64,000 nt of DNA from Clarireedia homoeocarpa (taxonomy: Eukaryota > Ascomycota > Leotiomycetes > Helotiales > Rutstroemiaceae): positions 271,709-335,708 of the forward strand of contig LNKV01000044.1 of the NCBI GenBank assembly GCA_001465935.1, written 5' to 3'. The translations under genes were made by a program, and so were the position numbers. Shown here piece by piece: positions 11,841 through 23,628 of this stretch. Each line of letters begins with the position of its first letter. Within the stretch, counting starts at the first letter, position 1. The notes beneath the pieces were generated by a model that did not search any database, was not told where the DNA came from, and was given only the letters and a program-made list of their open reading frames with translations.

Positions 11841-14222
11841 ATGGCGGCAGTTAACTATCCAGTCACAGGACCCCCAAAGCTTTCCCCAGCACCTGCTGAT
11901 GGTAAGGCTATCATTCTCAGCAACTGCCCCCCTGGTAAATTGACATTCTCTAGGGTCTGTGCCATTGAGACTTGAGATTCGCGACCTTCAGCGTAATCAT
12001 CCGGATCAATGGACTCTCTACATTCTTGGTCTCCAAGCTTTCCAACAACTTGATGAGAAGAGTGATCTATCTTACTACGGAATCGCTGGTAAGTTCACAT
12101 TGCTGCTTGCAGATGCATACTTACTTTTCAAAGGCATTCATGGGCGTCCTTACAGACCTTGGGGTGGTGTCAAGGGAGATAACCCCGGAGGATGGCAAGG
12201 ATACTGCACCCACAGTTCCATCCTCTTTGCTCCATGGCATCGTCCATACCTTGCATTGTTCGAGGTAAGTAGGCTGTGAGTTTCTCGAATAGCATGACTG
12301 ATCATTAGCAGCAAGCTTTGTACTCCATCGTGCAGAAGATTGCCAGCACCTTCCCTGCTGCTACCAAAGCACGTTATCAACAAGCAGCTATTACATTCCG
12401 TATCCCATACTGGGACTGGGCTGCTGAACCTCCGTCTGGTGACAAGTATTTCCCGACCATTGTTGGCCAACCATCAATCAGTATTATCACTCCTACTTCG
12501 AACGATAAACCAGTTCTCATCGCAAATCCACTCTACTCGTTCAAGTTCAATCCTTTGAACCCAGTCAAGGGGGACTTCCCCAGTTCTCCGGTAAGATCTA
12601 CTACACGGATTCTCTATCGTCACTAATAGAAGCAGGAAAACCATTGGCCAACAACCCTTCGCTATCCCACGTCAGGAAGTGCAAGTGCTAAATCCCAAGA
12701 ACAACAAGTCTTTGATGCTATGGCATCACAATTCGATTCTTACCAGAACAATGTTTACCTTATTATGAGAGACCCAAATTATAAAAGATTTGATGCGTTT
12801 AGTAACCATCAATGGGCTCCAGGAAATGCACCTGGTACATATGGTAGTATTGAAGATGTTCATAACAGTCTTCATAGCGAAACTGGCGGTGGTGGTCAAA
12901 TGGGTGATCCAGATTATGCTGCATTTGATCCCCTTTTCTGGTTACATCATGTGTAAGATACACCTTACTTGTAGAATTATTTGCGTGGTCTTGGGATGAC
13001 TTGCTGGATGACTTGCTGACGTGCATCTCCTAGGAACGTGGATCGCCTCTTCGCCATCTGGCAAGCTTTGAATCCAAGCAGTTACGCAATCGACAAACCA
13101 TCTGGTGACGGCACCTTCTCCATTCAAAGCGGTACTCAAGAAACCAGCAAAACACCTCTCGCACCCTTCAATGATGCGACAGGCAAAACCTTCTGGGACT
13201 CGGATGGTGCTCGATACACAACCACGTTCAACTACGCATATCCAGAAACTCAACAATGGAAATTCCCCACTCAACAACAGTACCAGACTAGTGTTCTTGC
13301 TGCCGTCCAGAAATTGTATGGTGCGACTAGTAATCAGTTCATGAGTTTAATGGGCGTGAATACTAATGCATTGGCTCCCGCACCACAAGCCCAACTCCAA
13401 AGTTCGGATGCGAGCCAGAAGCCTCTGCAAGCAGCAGCCGAACCTGCTGAGCTTAGTCGAGGTGGGGAAGACTTCGAGGCTGAGATTGGGAAACGTAAGA
13501 TTGTTTCTCCTTGAGAGTATCAAATCAAATGACTGACAACATGTGCCAGCGGATCCTTCCTCGCAAAGTGTCTCTGCACCGATCAAGTATAGGGAATACA
13601 TTGCCAATATCCGTGCTCCTAAACATATTCTCCGTCAAACCTATCGCGTCCGCATTTTCCTTGGCGACTTCAACTCTGATCCTAGTACCTGGGTATGTCC
13701 TCCCTTCCTTTCTCCCCTATCACACCTTCCAATCCCGTTTCCAATAACATCTTCCTCTCCCACCTTAACCACCCACTCAGAACCGCAGCTAACCATCTCT
13801 CCCCTACCCAGGCAACCGAACAGGCCACCGTCGGCACCTTCTCCTCCTTCGGCAAAGACGCCCAAACCACCGGCTGCGGCAAATGCATTCGCGACTCCGC
13901 GCGCTCCCTCATGATCTCCGGCACCATCCCGCTAACTCCCATGCTACTCAAGCTCTACCAAGCAGGCGATCTCGGCAGTCTCGAGACCGAGAACGTGATT
14001 CCTTATCTGACAAAGAATCTGCATTGGCGCGTTACACTGGCGGATGGAACGGAGATTGATCGTGGGGAGGTAGGTGGTTTGAAGGTTAGTGTTGTTAGTA
14101 CGGTTGTGGAGTGCGGTGGAGAGGGAGATGGGGGCTTACCGAGATATTCGGGCGTTTATGAGGTGCATCCGGAGATTACGGGTGGGAGACCGGCGGGGTT
14201 GGGGGAGGATGACGATGTTTAA
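11841..14222 (+). CDS. Tyrosinase (type-3 copper phenol oxidase)
   Basis: Oxidises monophenols and o-diphenols to quinones, feeding melanin-type pigments. Eight exons: 11841-11901, 11954-12088, 12134-12264, 12312-12590, 12636-12952, 13034-13494, 13550-13692 and 13812-14222, giving 645 residues. CuA ligands are His68 (GIHGRP), His92 and His101 (FAPWHRPY). Cys90 in GYCTH is placed for the Cys-His thioether link seen in fungal tyrosinases. CuB ligands are His278, His282 (VHNSLHSE) and the His306/307 pair in DPLFWLHHVNVDR. A C-terminal domain with a CGKC motif follows from about residue 510 and is normally cleaved off to activate the enzyme. There is no signal peptide, so the enzyme is probably cytosolic. 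Intron 2 (12089-12133) is 45 nt, in frame and stop-free. The exon 4 acceptor reads TTAGCAG, so one extra Gln is possible. Confidence 0.93.
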
Positions 14223-14862
14223 ATAAAGGGAGAGAGGAGGGCAAAACCGCAGGGAAATATTATTGGATTGTTAACTGGTTGATGGGTTGATATACAACCT
14301 CATATTCATTACATTATTATATTCTGCTCCTATATCGCACTACTCTCTGAAATAGTATTGGAAAATAAAACATATATGAAGAATCATCCTATAATAGCAA
14401 TGTTTGAATCCGTAAAATCTAGACACCCGACCTAAACATTTGTTTCCTGGCCTTAAGTAAACCACATCCAGAATCATCCCCTCGCTGCCATATTTTCCCA
14501 ACAGCAACGGCCTATATTATAACACGTTGAAAAGAACACAGAATGACTCAGGTCGATTTGAGAATCAGAGAGGCTTATGTAATCAACCATCGCTGCGTTT
14601 GCAGCTCTACTGTACAACTATCCCACCTTATCTTCCTTACAACATCCAAAAAAAAAAAAAAAACACCAACCACAAGACCAAAGCATCACGAGGATATTTT
14701 TCTTCTGACAGCTTTTTCCATCCTTTCTAATTTTTACTTTCCCATCTACATTCTTTTCCCTCCGTCTTCGTGCGCTCTTTCATAAACCATTACACAGCAA
14801 AACTCGGCGTAGAGATCATCCACTCACGTTAAAAGGACCGCGGGGTAAAAGGGAAAGAAAAT
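14223..14862. other. Spacer between tyrosinase and HD-domain gene
   Basis: No gene seen. A poly-A run lies near 14650. Convergent 3' signals cannot apply because both neighbours are on the plus strand, so this should hold one 3' UTR and one promoter. Confidence 0.5.
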
Positions 14863-15814
14863 ATGTCCACCAACAACGTCACAACGAATGGCACTCCCGG
14901 TAAAGTTGCACCATTTGCAGGCCGACCTGCGGCATGATTTTGCACGGCAGAATCCATGTGCAGTTCTGCCATACAAATTTGTTGTGTGCTAATATATCCA
15001 AACAGATTCCAGCAATACCAATGCTGCTGCTACCTCTCAGCCGTGGTTGGTTGAGGAAGTAGTCGCAGGCCTTCCAGCAGTACCAAAGACGGACTCCCAG
15101 TCTCCAGTTCCTTTCTTTCATATGTTAGAGAGATTAAAGACCACTAAGCGTGAGGGATGGCGTCGTTTTGGGATCGATCGGTAGGTGGTGCCTGGAAATA
15201 TCGGCATGGGTAGGTAGCAGGACTGAATATTTTTTGGCAGAGGAGAATCGATTTCCGATCACATGTATCGAATGTCACTCATTACAATGTTCGCGCCCGA
15301 GTCCCTCGCTACGAAGATCAACATCCCTCATTGCACGAAGATGGCCCTCGTTCACGACATGGCCGAAGCGCTTGTTGGAGATATTACACCGGTTGATGGA
15401 GTCGCCAAACACGAGAAGAACCGGAGAGAAAGTACCACTATGGATTACTTCACGAAGAAATTGTTAGGTCGGGTTAATGGTGGGTTGACCGGTCAACAAA
15501 TCATGGATATCTGGCAAGAATATGAGGATTCCAAGACACTGGAAAGCAAGTTCGTTCACGATGTCGATAAGATTGAGTTGATCCTACAAATGGTAGAATA
15601 TGAGCGTGTTCACAAGGGCAAGTTGGATTTAGGAGAGTTCTCTTGGGTGGCCACGAAGATTGTTCTCCCGGAGGTTCAGGCTTGGGCTGATGAAGTTTTG
15701 AAGGAGAGAGAGGAATTCTGGGCTGGGAAGGATCATCTGGTGTATAGCGAAAATGTGAAGCCAGATGAGAAGAAGCTGGAACAAGCGGATGAATATTATG
15801 GAAAGGGCAATTGA
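14863..15814 (+). CDS. HD-domain 5'-deoxynucleotidase (HDDC2/YGK1 family)
   Basis: Family members hydrolyse deoxynucleoside 5'-monophosphates using a metal bound by an HD motif. Three exons: 14863-14899, 15006-15180 and 15241-15814, giving 261 residues. The first ~45 residues are a variable Ser/Thr/Asn-rich leader. The catalytic domain begins at VPFFHMLERLKTTKREGW. Metal-binding positions are His78 (SDHMYRM), the His109-Asp110 pair (LVHDMAEALVGD) and the later Asp in FVHDVDKIEL. The second exon ends inside the conserved RGES..DH block, so splicing is required to complete the domain. This supports the called GTAGGT donor at 15181 and the CAG acceptor at 15240. Function is by family resemblance. 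Confidence 0.9.
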
Positions 15815-16916
15815 TGGCGCATAGGGACGGGCTATCAAAGGATGAACCAATGGAAGGGATAGAGGGGCGGCTGGCGGTGAAGGATTTCTACGACACGATA
15901 AGATACGATACCAGATTTCATACAGTACAGTGCGTTTGTTTTGCTTGGGTGGAGTGGGCGTGGGCATGGGCATGGGCATTGAGGGTCACGGCAGCATACT
16001 TAGACGGAGATAGATTTACTTTATGGATACCACTTGCATTAGAGGATCGCGGACAGGACACATGATGCCATAGAGGCGGAGAGGCGGAGAGGCGGAGAGG
16101 CGTAGAGGCGGAGAGAAACGAAGATGTAATTGATTCCGTTGTGCAGCAACCTTCCGAGTAATCTTTGTTTGATATTTTTCTTTGAATTTTTTTTTTTTGG
16201 ATTTCCGTTATTTTTTATTATTATTTCTTATCTGATTTAGGATAAGGATTGATTGGATTGAACTTAACCCTCGCTATAGCAACGATGCAACCACGCAAGC
16301 AGCTCCCAGCCAACCAGAAGCTCGGGGCTGCTTTGGACGCCTGTACGGAAGAGCTCTTTGGATCTCCAAAGCTCTTTCACTCCACCGACTCCACCGACTC
16401 CACCGCAGAACGACGCGATTTGGAAAAACTTAGCCTGGAAGCTCCACTGCGCTGCACTAGAGTGCTTAAGTCCCCTTATCCCAACGCACTCAGTCTCTCC
16501 AATTCTCAATTCTCAATTCTCCGTTCACTTCGCTCTTCCCAAAATTTCTATTCACGCGACCGACGGGCAAGGCAAGCCAAGGCAATTCAATCCAGCTCGG
16601 TTGCAATGCGGCAATAATAAGCCTGGATCCCCCGTACTGTATCTGCTCTGCTAATCGCCATCACGGGCATCATCTCCCGTTGCGGCCGTCGTTCCGTTTT
16701 CTCGATCAAGTGAGCTCAACTCAACCTCAACCCAAGCTCCCCAGCCTCGGGAGCTGCTGCACTGCAAACATAACGGTGGGACGTGGAGCTCAGAAGTAAC
16801 CAGCACAGCTAACTCTACCTCCCCGCCCTGCCTTGCATCAATACTATTCCTGCATGCTATCTTGCCCATCTGTTCAAACATAATCAATAATACTCTTCCA
16901 CCCGTCCAAAAAAAGA
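15815..16916. other. 1.1 kb spacer with a short GC-rich repeat
   Basis: No convincing gene. It includes the octamer repeat at 16073-16115, poly-T near 16190, and a 122-codon frame at 16249-16617 that lacks any domain and sits in the likely promoter of the next gene. Confidence 0.5.
16073..16115. repeat. GAGGCGGA octamer array
   Basis: Five near-perfect tandem copies of GAGGCGGA, one reading GAGGCGTA. It lies between the HD-domain gene and the next plus-strand gene. Confidence 0.85.
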
Positions 16917-18539
16917 ATGTCATATTTCCAATACGCTGAAAACATGCCCGGAGCTTTCAACCTTGACCACGAAGCTACACACCTCTCCGGCGCAAAGTCC
17001 AATATGTTCTTACCACCCGAAACTCCCTCTGTATCTGCCACTTCTTCTCTTTATCTCACGCGATCAACCGATATGATAACTGCAATCACCGGGCGAAAAC
17101 GAAGCCGCCTGGAGCCAGCACAGTACCCTAAAGACGAAAATGAAGACGATAGAGAGTTGATGGCGCCCGGAAGTCCGATGCCGTTTGTAAATACAAAATA
17201 CCGATTGGCGGGTGGATTGGATACGCCGCAGCAGGAATTACAAAATAGAGAGTTGGGGAGAGATAGTGATTATGGTGATATAGGATATCGCAAGCAGTTA
17301 GATGAGGTCAAGGAGGATTTTGAGGTGGATGCGAGTAGAGCCGACCAACTCTCTCGAAATGAAAATGGTAGGCCGAGGGCTCAAACAAGAGCTAGCGAAG
17401 GATGGATTAAACCCGTGGTAGACGTGGTTGGTGGGATGGTTGGCGGTGTTGTAGGAAAGGTCTGGGAGTTTTGTACCAAAGGAGCATTCAGGGGATTTCA
17501 GGCCGGAGGAGGGAAAGCATATACATTTGGTTCTTCGCAACCAATCGAAAACGACTCTTCGCAATTCAATTTCGAAGCAAACGGAACAACGTGGGATGAT
17601 GAAAAGTCACCAGCACCGCGAGAGGGCACACCCATACCGGGAGGGTTCCCAGGAATGATCGAAGATTACCTCGACAGCGATTACAAGCCCCGTGAAGCTA
17701 GCCCTCCTCGGCCAGCCAAACGCCGCCAACTCAGTTTCGTCGCGACCCCCGGCCAAGACGAGATGTCCCGAAACTGGGTCGTAATCCCAACCCCCCAATC
17801 TGAACCGGAAGTCCAACCCAGCTACCCAATGCTTCCACCTGTCCCAGCAGGAGCTTTCGGCGCAGCAGCCCCATCGCAAAACGCAAAACCGAGACTGCAG
17901 CAGAGAAGCTCCATTGCAAGATACTCTATGCCGACAACGTCGAGCGCGAGTCGTCGTCAGTATGGTAATAACAATAACACATCTCCATCTCTACCTCGTC
18001 CGCTTTCGAGAGCTGGAAGTCATAGCCATAGTCATATCCCTCCCCCGCGTCGCCCAACCCTTCAGAGTACCACTCGTATTTCCCAACAGCAAAACACTCC
18101 TTACACGCCAACCCAGGCAGCTGTATCAAATCCTTACACCAACACCTCTTCTTTCTCCACTCCTCGCCAAAGCCCCTCCCACCCCTCCAAACACACTCCC
18201 TCCCCTTCCCTGTCCTCGCGCATTCCCCGCTGGACACCAAATAGCCCAAAACTTGCTACGGCGACAACGGCGGCAGCAAACGAGAGCCCGGCTGCGAAAG
18301 AAGCTAGGCTGTGGCAGGCGAGGAAGTTGCAGGAGGATAGGGAGGCAGATGAGGCGATCCGGAGGTTGGATAATCAGTTGAAGGCGATGATTAGGGAGGG
18401 GCAGGAGGCGTTGGGGAGGAGGGTGGACGTTGATGGTGGGGTGGGAGGAGACATGGATATCGATGGCTGTGGGGTGGGGGATGCAGATGGAAGTGTTTTT
18501 GGTGGGGCGGGGGTGGAGAGGGGCGGATGGGGTGTGTGA
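16917..18539 (+). CDS. Disordered protein of unknown function
   Basis: Single-exon frame of 540 codons starting MSYFQYAENMPGAF. I do not recognise a named family. Visible parts: a basic cluster GRKRSR near residue 59 that could be a nuclear localisation signal; a glycine/valine-rich amphipathic-looking block near 162-200 (VVDVVGGMVGGVVGKVWEF); an acidic motif PGMIEDYLDSDY near 243; and a basic PAKRRQLS motif next to RNWVVIPTP. A Ser/Pro-rich disordered stretch runs to about 450. Then comes a charged helical segment (KEARLWQARKLQEDREAD) that looks like a coiled coil, and a Gly/Asp-rich tail. The short ordered blocks within disorder suggest a conserved nuclear or scaffold protein, but that is inference. 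Confidence 0.7.
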   Translation: MSYFQYAENMPGAFNLDHEATHLSGAKSNMFLPPETPSVSATSSLYLTRSTDMITAITGRKRSRLEPAQYPKDENEDDRELMAPGSPMPFVNTKYRLAGGLDTPQQELQNRELGRDSDYGDIGYRKQLDEVKEDFEVDASRADQLSRNENGRPRAQTRASEGWIKPVVDVVGGMVGGVVGKVWEFCTKGAFRGFQAGGGKAYTFGSSQPIENDSSQFNFEANGTTWDDEKSPAPREGTPIPGGFPGMIEDYLDSDYKPREASPPRPAKRRQLSFVATPGQDEMSRNWVVIPTPQSEPEVQPSYPMLPPVPAGAFGAAAPSQNAKPRLQQRSSIARYSMPTTSSASRRQYGNNNNTSPSLPRPLSRAGSHSHSHIPPPRRPTLQSTTRISQQQNTPYTPTQAAVSNPYTNTSSFSTPRQSPSHPSKHTPSPSLSSRIPRWTPNSPKLATATTAAANESPAAKEARLWQARKLQEDREADEAIRRLDNQLKAMIREGQEALGRRVDVDGGVGGDMDIDGCGVGDADGSVFGGAGVERGGWGV

Positions 18540-19515
18540 GTGGGGATTGGAGATTTGGGACTAGGGGTGGAGGTGGAGGATGGATAATGGGGTTGGGTTA
18601 GGTTAGATTAACCAGAGGGCGGGATGGGGGGGGAGAAGTAAAAAGAAAACGGGAGAGAGAAAATAGGATGATATACATCGATGCATGCATGCATGTTGTT
18701 GATCTAGCGATTCTTTTCAGGAGTTTATATGGTCATTCACATATCACAACTGGATAGGGACGGGAAGGGAAGGGAAAGGAGGACGGTGGGCATAGCGAAT
18801 TGGGTCGGCGTTTTATTTATTTTTTTATTTTTTTTATTTTTTTTCTTCTTCTGATTTCACATACATACCTGGTTGAATGAATACCTTTTTTCCTTCTTCT
18901 TTTTTTTTTCTTTTTCTTTTTTCTTTCCTTTTCTCTTCTTCTTTTTCTCAACATACCTGATGAATGAATACTAGTTTTGTGTGTGTTCATTTTGATTTCT
19001 TTTATTTTATTTTATTTTTTTTTTTTTTGGATTTTTAGTTTTGGAACTCTGGTTATGTTGTTTGACTGACTCCTTTTTGGAACGGAACGGGACTGAACTA
19101 AACTAAACTGGAGACTGGGACTGGGAAGGAGGGGGAGAGGAGAGAGGGAGAGGGGGAGAAGATTGGGAGTTACAATAAGATATTGAATGAATGAAATTAT
19201 GAACGAATGAATGAATGAATGAATGAATGAGTTTTGCATATGTATATGTATATATTATATATATTGCTATCAATCAATCAATTAATCAAATCTACCGTTT
19301 TGGGGCTTTTTTATGTTTTTGGTCTTGTTGATTCTTTTTTGTCTGGTCTGTTTGGTCTGGTCTGGTCTGGTGGTTTGAAGGGTGGAGGAGGAAAAGAGGG
19401 AGGAAAAGAGGTGCTGGCGACGCAGGTGGTTGGAGAGAGGGGAGTGAGGGAAGCAGGGAGAGAAAACTTGGATATGCGGGTAGCACCTCCTCTACTAGGG
19501 GGGGGGAGTATCTTA

Positions 19516-19602
19516 TGCCATGCCATGCCATGCCATGCTATGCTATGCTATGCTTCTCTGGGTTTTGTGTGTGTGTGTGTATGTGTGTGTATGTGTGTGT
19601 TT
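19516..19602. repeat. CCATG/CTATG pentamers and GT microsatellite
   Basis: Four CCATG-type pentamers grade into CTATG pentamers (about 19516-19552). After a short gap a GT tract with TATG interruptions runs to about 19602. Confidence 0.85.
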
Positions 19603-20937
19603 TGTATCCGTGCTGTTACTGCTGGTTATGGAAGTGAGGATTATTGATTGATTGATTAATGGATAGATATATTAATAGATAGAGAATCCGAAAACAACAA
19701 GAGATAAGGAGAAACAAGGAGGTTGACGGCTGGGATTGATATCTAGGATGTAAATAACTAACTGGAGGAAGATTTAAGTTAAGTTGTATTAACCAACAAA
19801 ACCCGCAAGTGTCAGAACTTTGACTACAGCGGCTTGGAGATCTTCTAGCCCAGATGCTTTCAATACTTCTAGGTTTTCCCTTGGCTTTCGAGAAATCAAA
19901 ATTTTCGAAATAACTTCTCGAAATAACTTCCTAACTAGCAAATTCTGCGGCTGGACTGGTGAGACTAGCTAGTTAGGACGATTGGAAGACCCTAGAGGTG
20001 AGAGACGACATAAAAAGAAAAAGTTAAACCCTTTAACTTGGCGGCAATTGGGCAGAAAAACAGTCAGGTAGTAGTATGTCTCTTATTCGCCAATATCGGC
20101 ACTGATTGAGGATCCAGACCTACCGTACAACTCGCATCCAGCCCTTCTCAAATATGTCTCGACCCCGCAAGCATTTCCAAACCAGAGAGTGATCTGCGCT
20201 TGACTGTGCACTCGTTCATAAACGGCAGAACTACTTGTCGCTTAACATCTTCGACCAAGACATCCCCTTTTTTCTACATGTCTGGGTCTGATCTAAAAAA
20301 GTACTTGTGCAAATCTGTCCACTCCAGATCCGCACCCCCAAGTCCCAAGTGTAAGACGCAATGCTTCTTTCCCAAAAATGCACAAATCCCACTTTACCGA
20401 GCCGTATCTTAGCATTCAGCAAAGAAAATTCTGCAAATCAAAATCTTCCACGCTATCGACCAGAGACAATCACCAACCGATAGCCCCGCATAGGCATGGC
20501 ATCTATTCCGGAGCCACTTCGAATCTGCGGGGTGTGGTGCAGGACGGAAAGCGCACGGGATGGGGGATGATCGCTATTTTGGAAATCTTCAATCGGGCCC
20601 GATTGTGATCTGAAAATAAGAGACGAGATGAGATGTGGGGATAAGTTTAGATTCCTCGATAGTCTCCCACGGCTCGGGGGTGCGAGTCTGCGTCTGTGTT
20701 TCCAACGAGATTTGCACGGGCCTAGAACTTTGAACATTTAGCGCAGCGTGGGGATTTGCTTGGGAAGAGTTTCATTCTTGATGAGGAAAAAGAAATGCAT
20801 GTTGAACTTGACTTTTGGATGTTCAATTGGGGTTCAGGGGCTAGGGGAGGATATATTTTATATCTTTAGGTGAAGACGGGAGACGTACTCACTCTGAAAA
20901 AGTTAAGGGCAACTAGTCCTAAGCTTGGTCTCAGGGG

Positions 20938-21030
20938 TTCCATATTCCATATTCCATATTCCATGGTTCATATTCCATATTCCATTTTCCATATTCCATA
21001 TTCCATGTTCCATATTCCATGTTCCATAGC
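20938..21030. repeat. TTCCATA heptamer minisatellite
   Basis: Roughly twelve imperfect copies of TTCCATA, with variants TTCCATG, TTCCATT and GTTCATA, in about 90 bp. Confidence 0.85.
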
Positions 21031-22331
21031 TTCGGCCGTTTGTAGTTGGGCTGAAAACTCATACTGTAACTTGACTTAGCCAGGAACAGGAACAGGAAGG
21101 GTCTTTACCAAAGATACGTATCAAGTTAGTTTCTCCACGTCAAGGTCGGGTTTTCCCAGCCGACAAACACCGACACGATATCGTGAGCATCTTAAGATGC
21201 GCCAAAAGGTTGTGGAGTCGCTTGGAGCTTGGCAGTTCCTCGTCGTCGGTATTTGAGCCGGTGTGGCTGAATTGCCCTGGGGTCGGTCGTATTTCATCTC
21301 CACGAATGAACTGAACACCGCGCGGTAGTTGTTCCAAGTAAAATCAACCATCAGCGGGGGAAAAGGTAACTCGAGGCCAAAGAAGAAACAAATGGCAAAC
21401 TCTGCACTTGGAAACAAGTGATGCTATCTCGAATCATGAATCATGAATCATACTATGTATGTGCTGACTCAGATTTTCTCGTCGCCATGGCCGGGAATAA
21501 CAGCTGTGGCTTTGTCGCTCCACACTTCTCCCATTTCCGCTTGGATTTTCGTCATGTCCCATTAGGGCCACTACCTACTACCTGTGCTTAACTTAACCAG
21601 GACGAAGTCGATTCGAGGAAGCCATCGAACGGTTGACAACGAAAGTGAGACTATTCCCAATAGTTCTCCCCAGACGCCTCTCTCCGACTTCCTTCTGTCT
21701 GCTTTGGAAACAAAAAAAGAAGAAAAGAACATACGGCACGTAACCCTGCACCCTGCAGTCCTGCGGTTTCTCGCGAAAACACGACACAGTCTATCCCATT
21801 CCGACAAACAGACGACAATTCTGTGTAACTTAACCTTCTTCCGTTCTGTTCATCGCATTGCCGACATTAACGCGAGCATTCTGCGAGCAATCTGCGAGCC
21901 AAGTCCACATCTCCCTCCGTATCACCACATTTCTAGCACTGAATGAGATCATCGTCTCATGAGCTGAGGAAGCACACCATCCACAAAATCATACAACATA
22001 CAACGACCTGCATACGTCTGCGGTACTTGCTACCAGGATCGAGGCTACCCACCGCCTTCCTCAATTGCCGATCCGATCCATGCCCACGGAATCAACGGAG
22101 TCGAAGCATTGATACAATATCATTCGACCTCTATTGAGATCTCCTGTTTGTCCGGGCCGTCTCCTCCAAAGCTTTATCGCGATATCCACAGGGAGGGAAT
22201 TATCCGGAGTTGACGTTGGGATGAAAGAAAGATAAAAAGACAGTCCTGCTCTGATACTTTGCTACTCCAGCAAGGTTCTACTTTTATTTTTCTTGACATC
22301 TTTGAAATATACTTATTACATATCGACCACC

Positions 22332-23628
22332 ATGTTGGATATCTCCGCAGGCATTGGGTCTTTACCCAACGAGGTCAGTGTGTTAGGTCAATGGACTTTG
22401 TAAACTCTGCTAACCTTCCTCAAAAGCTCCTCATCAATGTTCTCTCACTCTTCCCTACTCGTGAACTTCTTCCGATTGCTTGCACCTGCCATCGTTTCCA
22501 CGATCTCATCATCCGAATCATACATCACCGTCTTATCGCAGCAGCTTCGCTGAAAGACCACAAGTTGATTCTCAAATGTTTCCACCCCTCCACCAAACTC
22601 ATCACTCCATACCTTTTCTGCGACTATCTCGGTACGGATGGTTTCAGTGATGATGTTGCTGGCGAGGGAGACATATACAAGGATGTCGAGGAAACCGGCA
22701 GGCTAGGAAAAATGGCCGGTCTCTATTCCCACTTCCGACCCGTCCCACCCGAGGATAGGATGGTCTGGAAACGGAGCCCGACCGGTGGAGCCGTGCCCGG
22801 CGTGCTCGCAAAATCGGAAGAAGAACTCGTCTCCCAAGATATCGAGCTCGAGTCCCACGAGCTATTCTCCCAACTCTGCACTATCACAAACCTCGTCAAA
22901 GTCGGTCCTAATCGCGGTTTATTTTTGAGCTGCGTGAATATCGGCGACGGTTTGACTAGAGTATGGCGCAATTGGCTTTCAGACCGAGCTTCGGCGAACG
23001 AGAAACGCATCGAGACGGAAGAAGAGTTTGAGAACCGACTATTATGGGCAGATGCGGACAAGCATGTCGGATTACGGCTGAGGGTCTCCCGGGACGCTGA
23101 CGCTCATGCTCCATTATTGCTTGGCCAAGATGAGGATGTTTCGGTTTCGTACAAACTTGAATATGAAGGTAAGCCTTTTTGTCCCTGGTGCGCTACTGTA
23201 CTGTACAAATGTCTAACATGATTCGTAGAACTGGTGATAAGGAGTACACAACTTCTGCTTAAAGTGGAAGAATCATTGACTCGAGAAGTCGAAAATTTAG
23301 GTAAAGCAATCGTGATTGGATCCTGGGATTATTAAATCCCCCCCTTTTCTTGTGCCCGACGACGAGCATTTGGACTCGATCTGGGGAACAACATACACAC
23401 ATACGAATAAACGAAATAATGATGAGATGAGATGAGGCCACGCACATGACATTTTTTATGAAACATTATTTTTGAAAATGAATACTTACATTCTTTGTTT
23501 TTTCTTGCGATATAGGAATGACATGCCAACTGGATGGTGTTTATCAAGTACCAGTTGTGACTTGTGCGATGAGTAGCGCAATGATGGATTTACCGATAGG
23601 GAGGCATTTGATTCAGGGGTTTGCTTAG
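22332..23628 (+). CDS. F-box domain protein
   Basis: Four exons: 22332-22373, 22427-23168, 23229-23300 and 23516-23628, giving 322 residues in consistent phase. The F-box spans about residues 10-45: IGSLPNE from exon 1 joins LLINVLSLFPTRELL and ACTCHRFHDLI, the usual LP.ELL...L....L......C..... pattern. The rest (about 60-322) is a substrate-side region I cannot place in a named family. By family, F-box proteins link substrates to Skp1-Cullin ubiquitin ligases. The start ATG at 22332 was preferred to an upstream in-frame ATG at 22259 because the first intron (22374-22426) restores the LPNE-LL junction. The last intron (23301-23515) is 215 nt, long for this window, so the final exon is the least certain part. 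Confidence 0.8.

Larger units (their letters stand above)
18540..22331. other. 3.8 kb simple-sequence-rich spacer
   Basis: No gene supported. It contains CATGCATGCATG near 18681, long T-rich tracts (18815-19030), (GAAT)n near 19200-19230, CCATG/CTATG pentamers near 19516-19552, a GT tract near 19566-19600, and the TTCCATA array at about 20938-21030. Frames at 19234-19647, 20200-20412 and 21584-21946 are low-complexity or lack any family signature. Confidence 0.6.

Noticed and set aside
16249..16617. 122-codon frame upstream of the 16917 gene
   Set aside because: No recognisable family and no plausible splice into the next gene; an opposite-strand frame of similar quality overlaps it.
21584..21946. 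120-codon plus-strand frame before the F-box gene
   Set aside because: No domain, no splice partner in phase, and it lies in the probable promoter.
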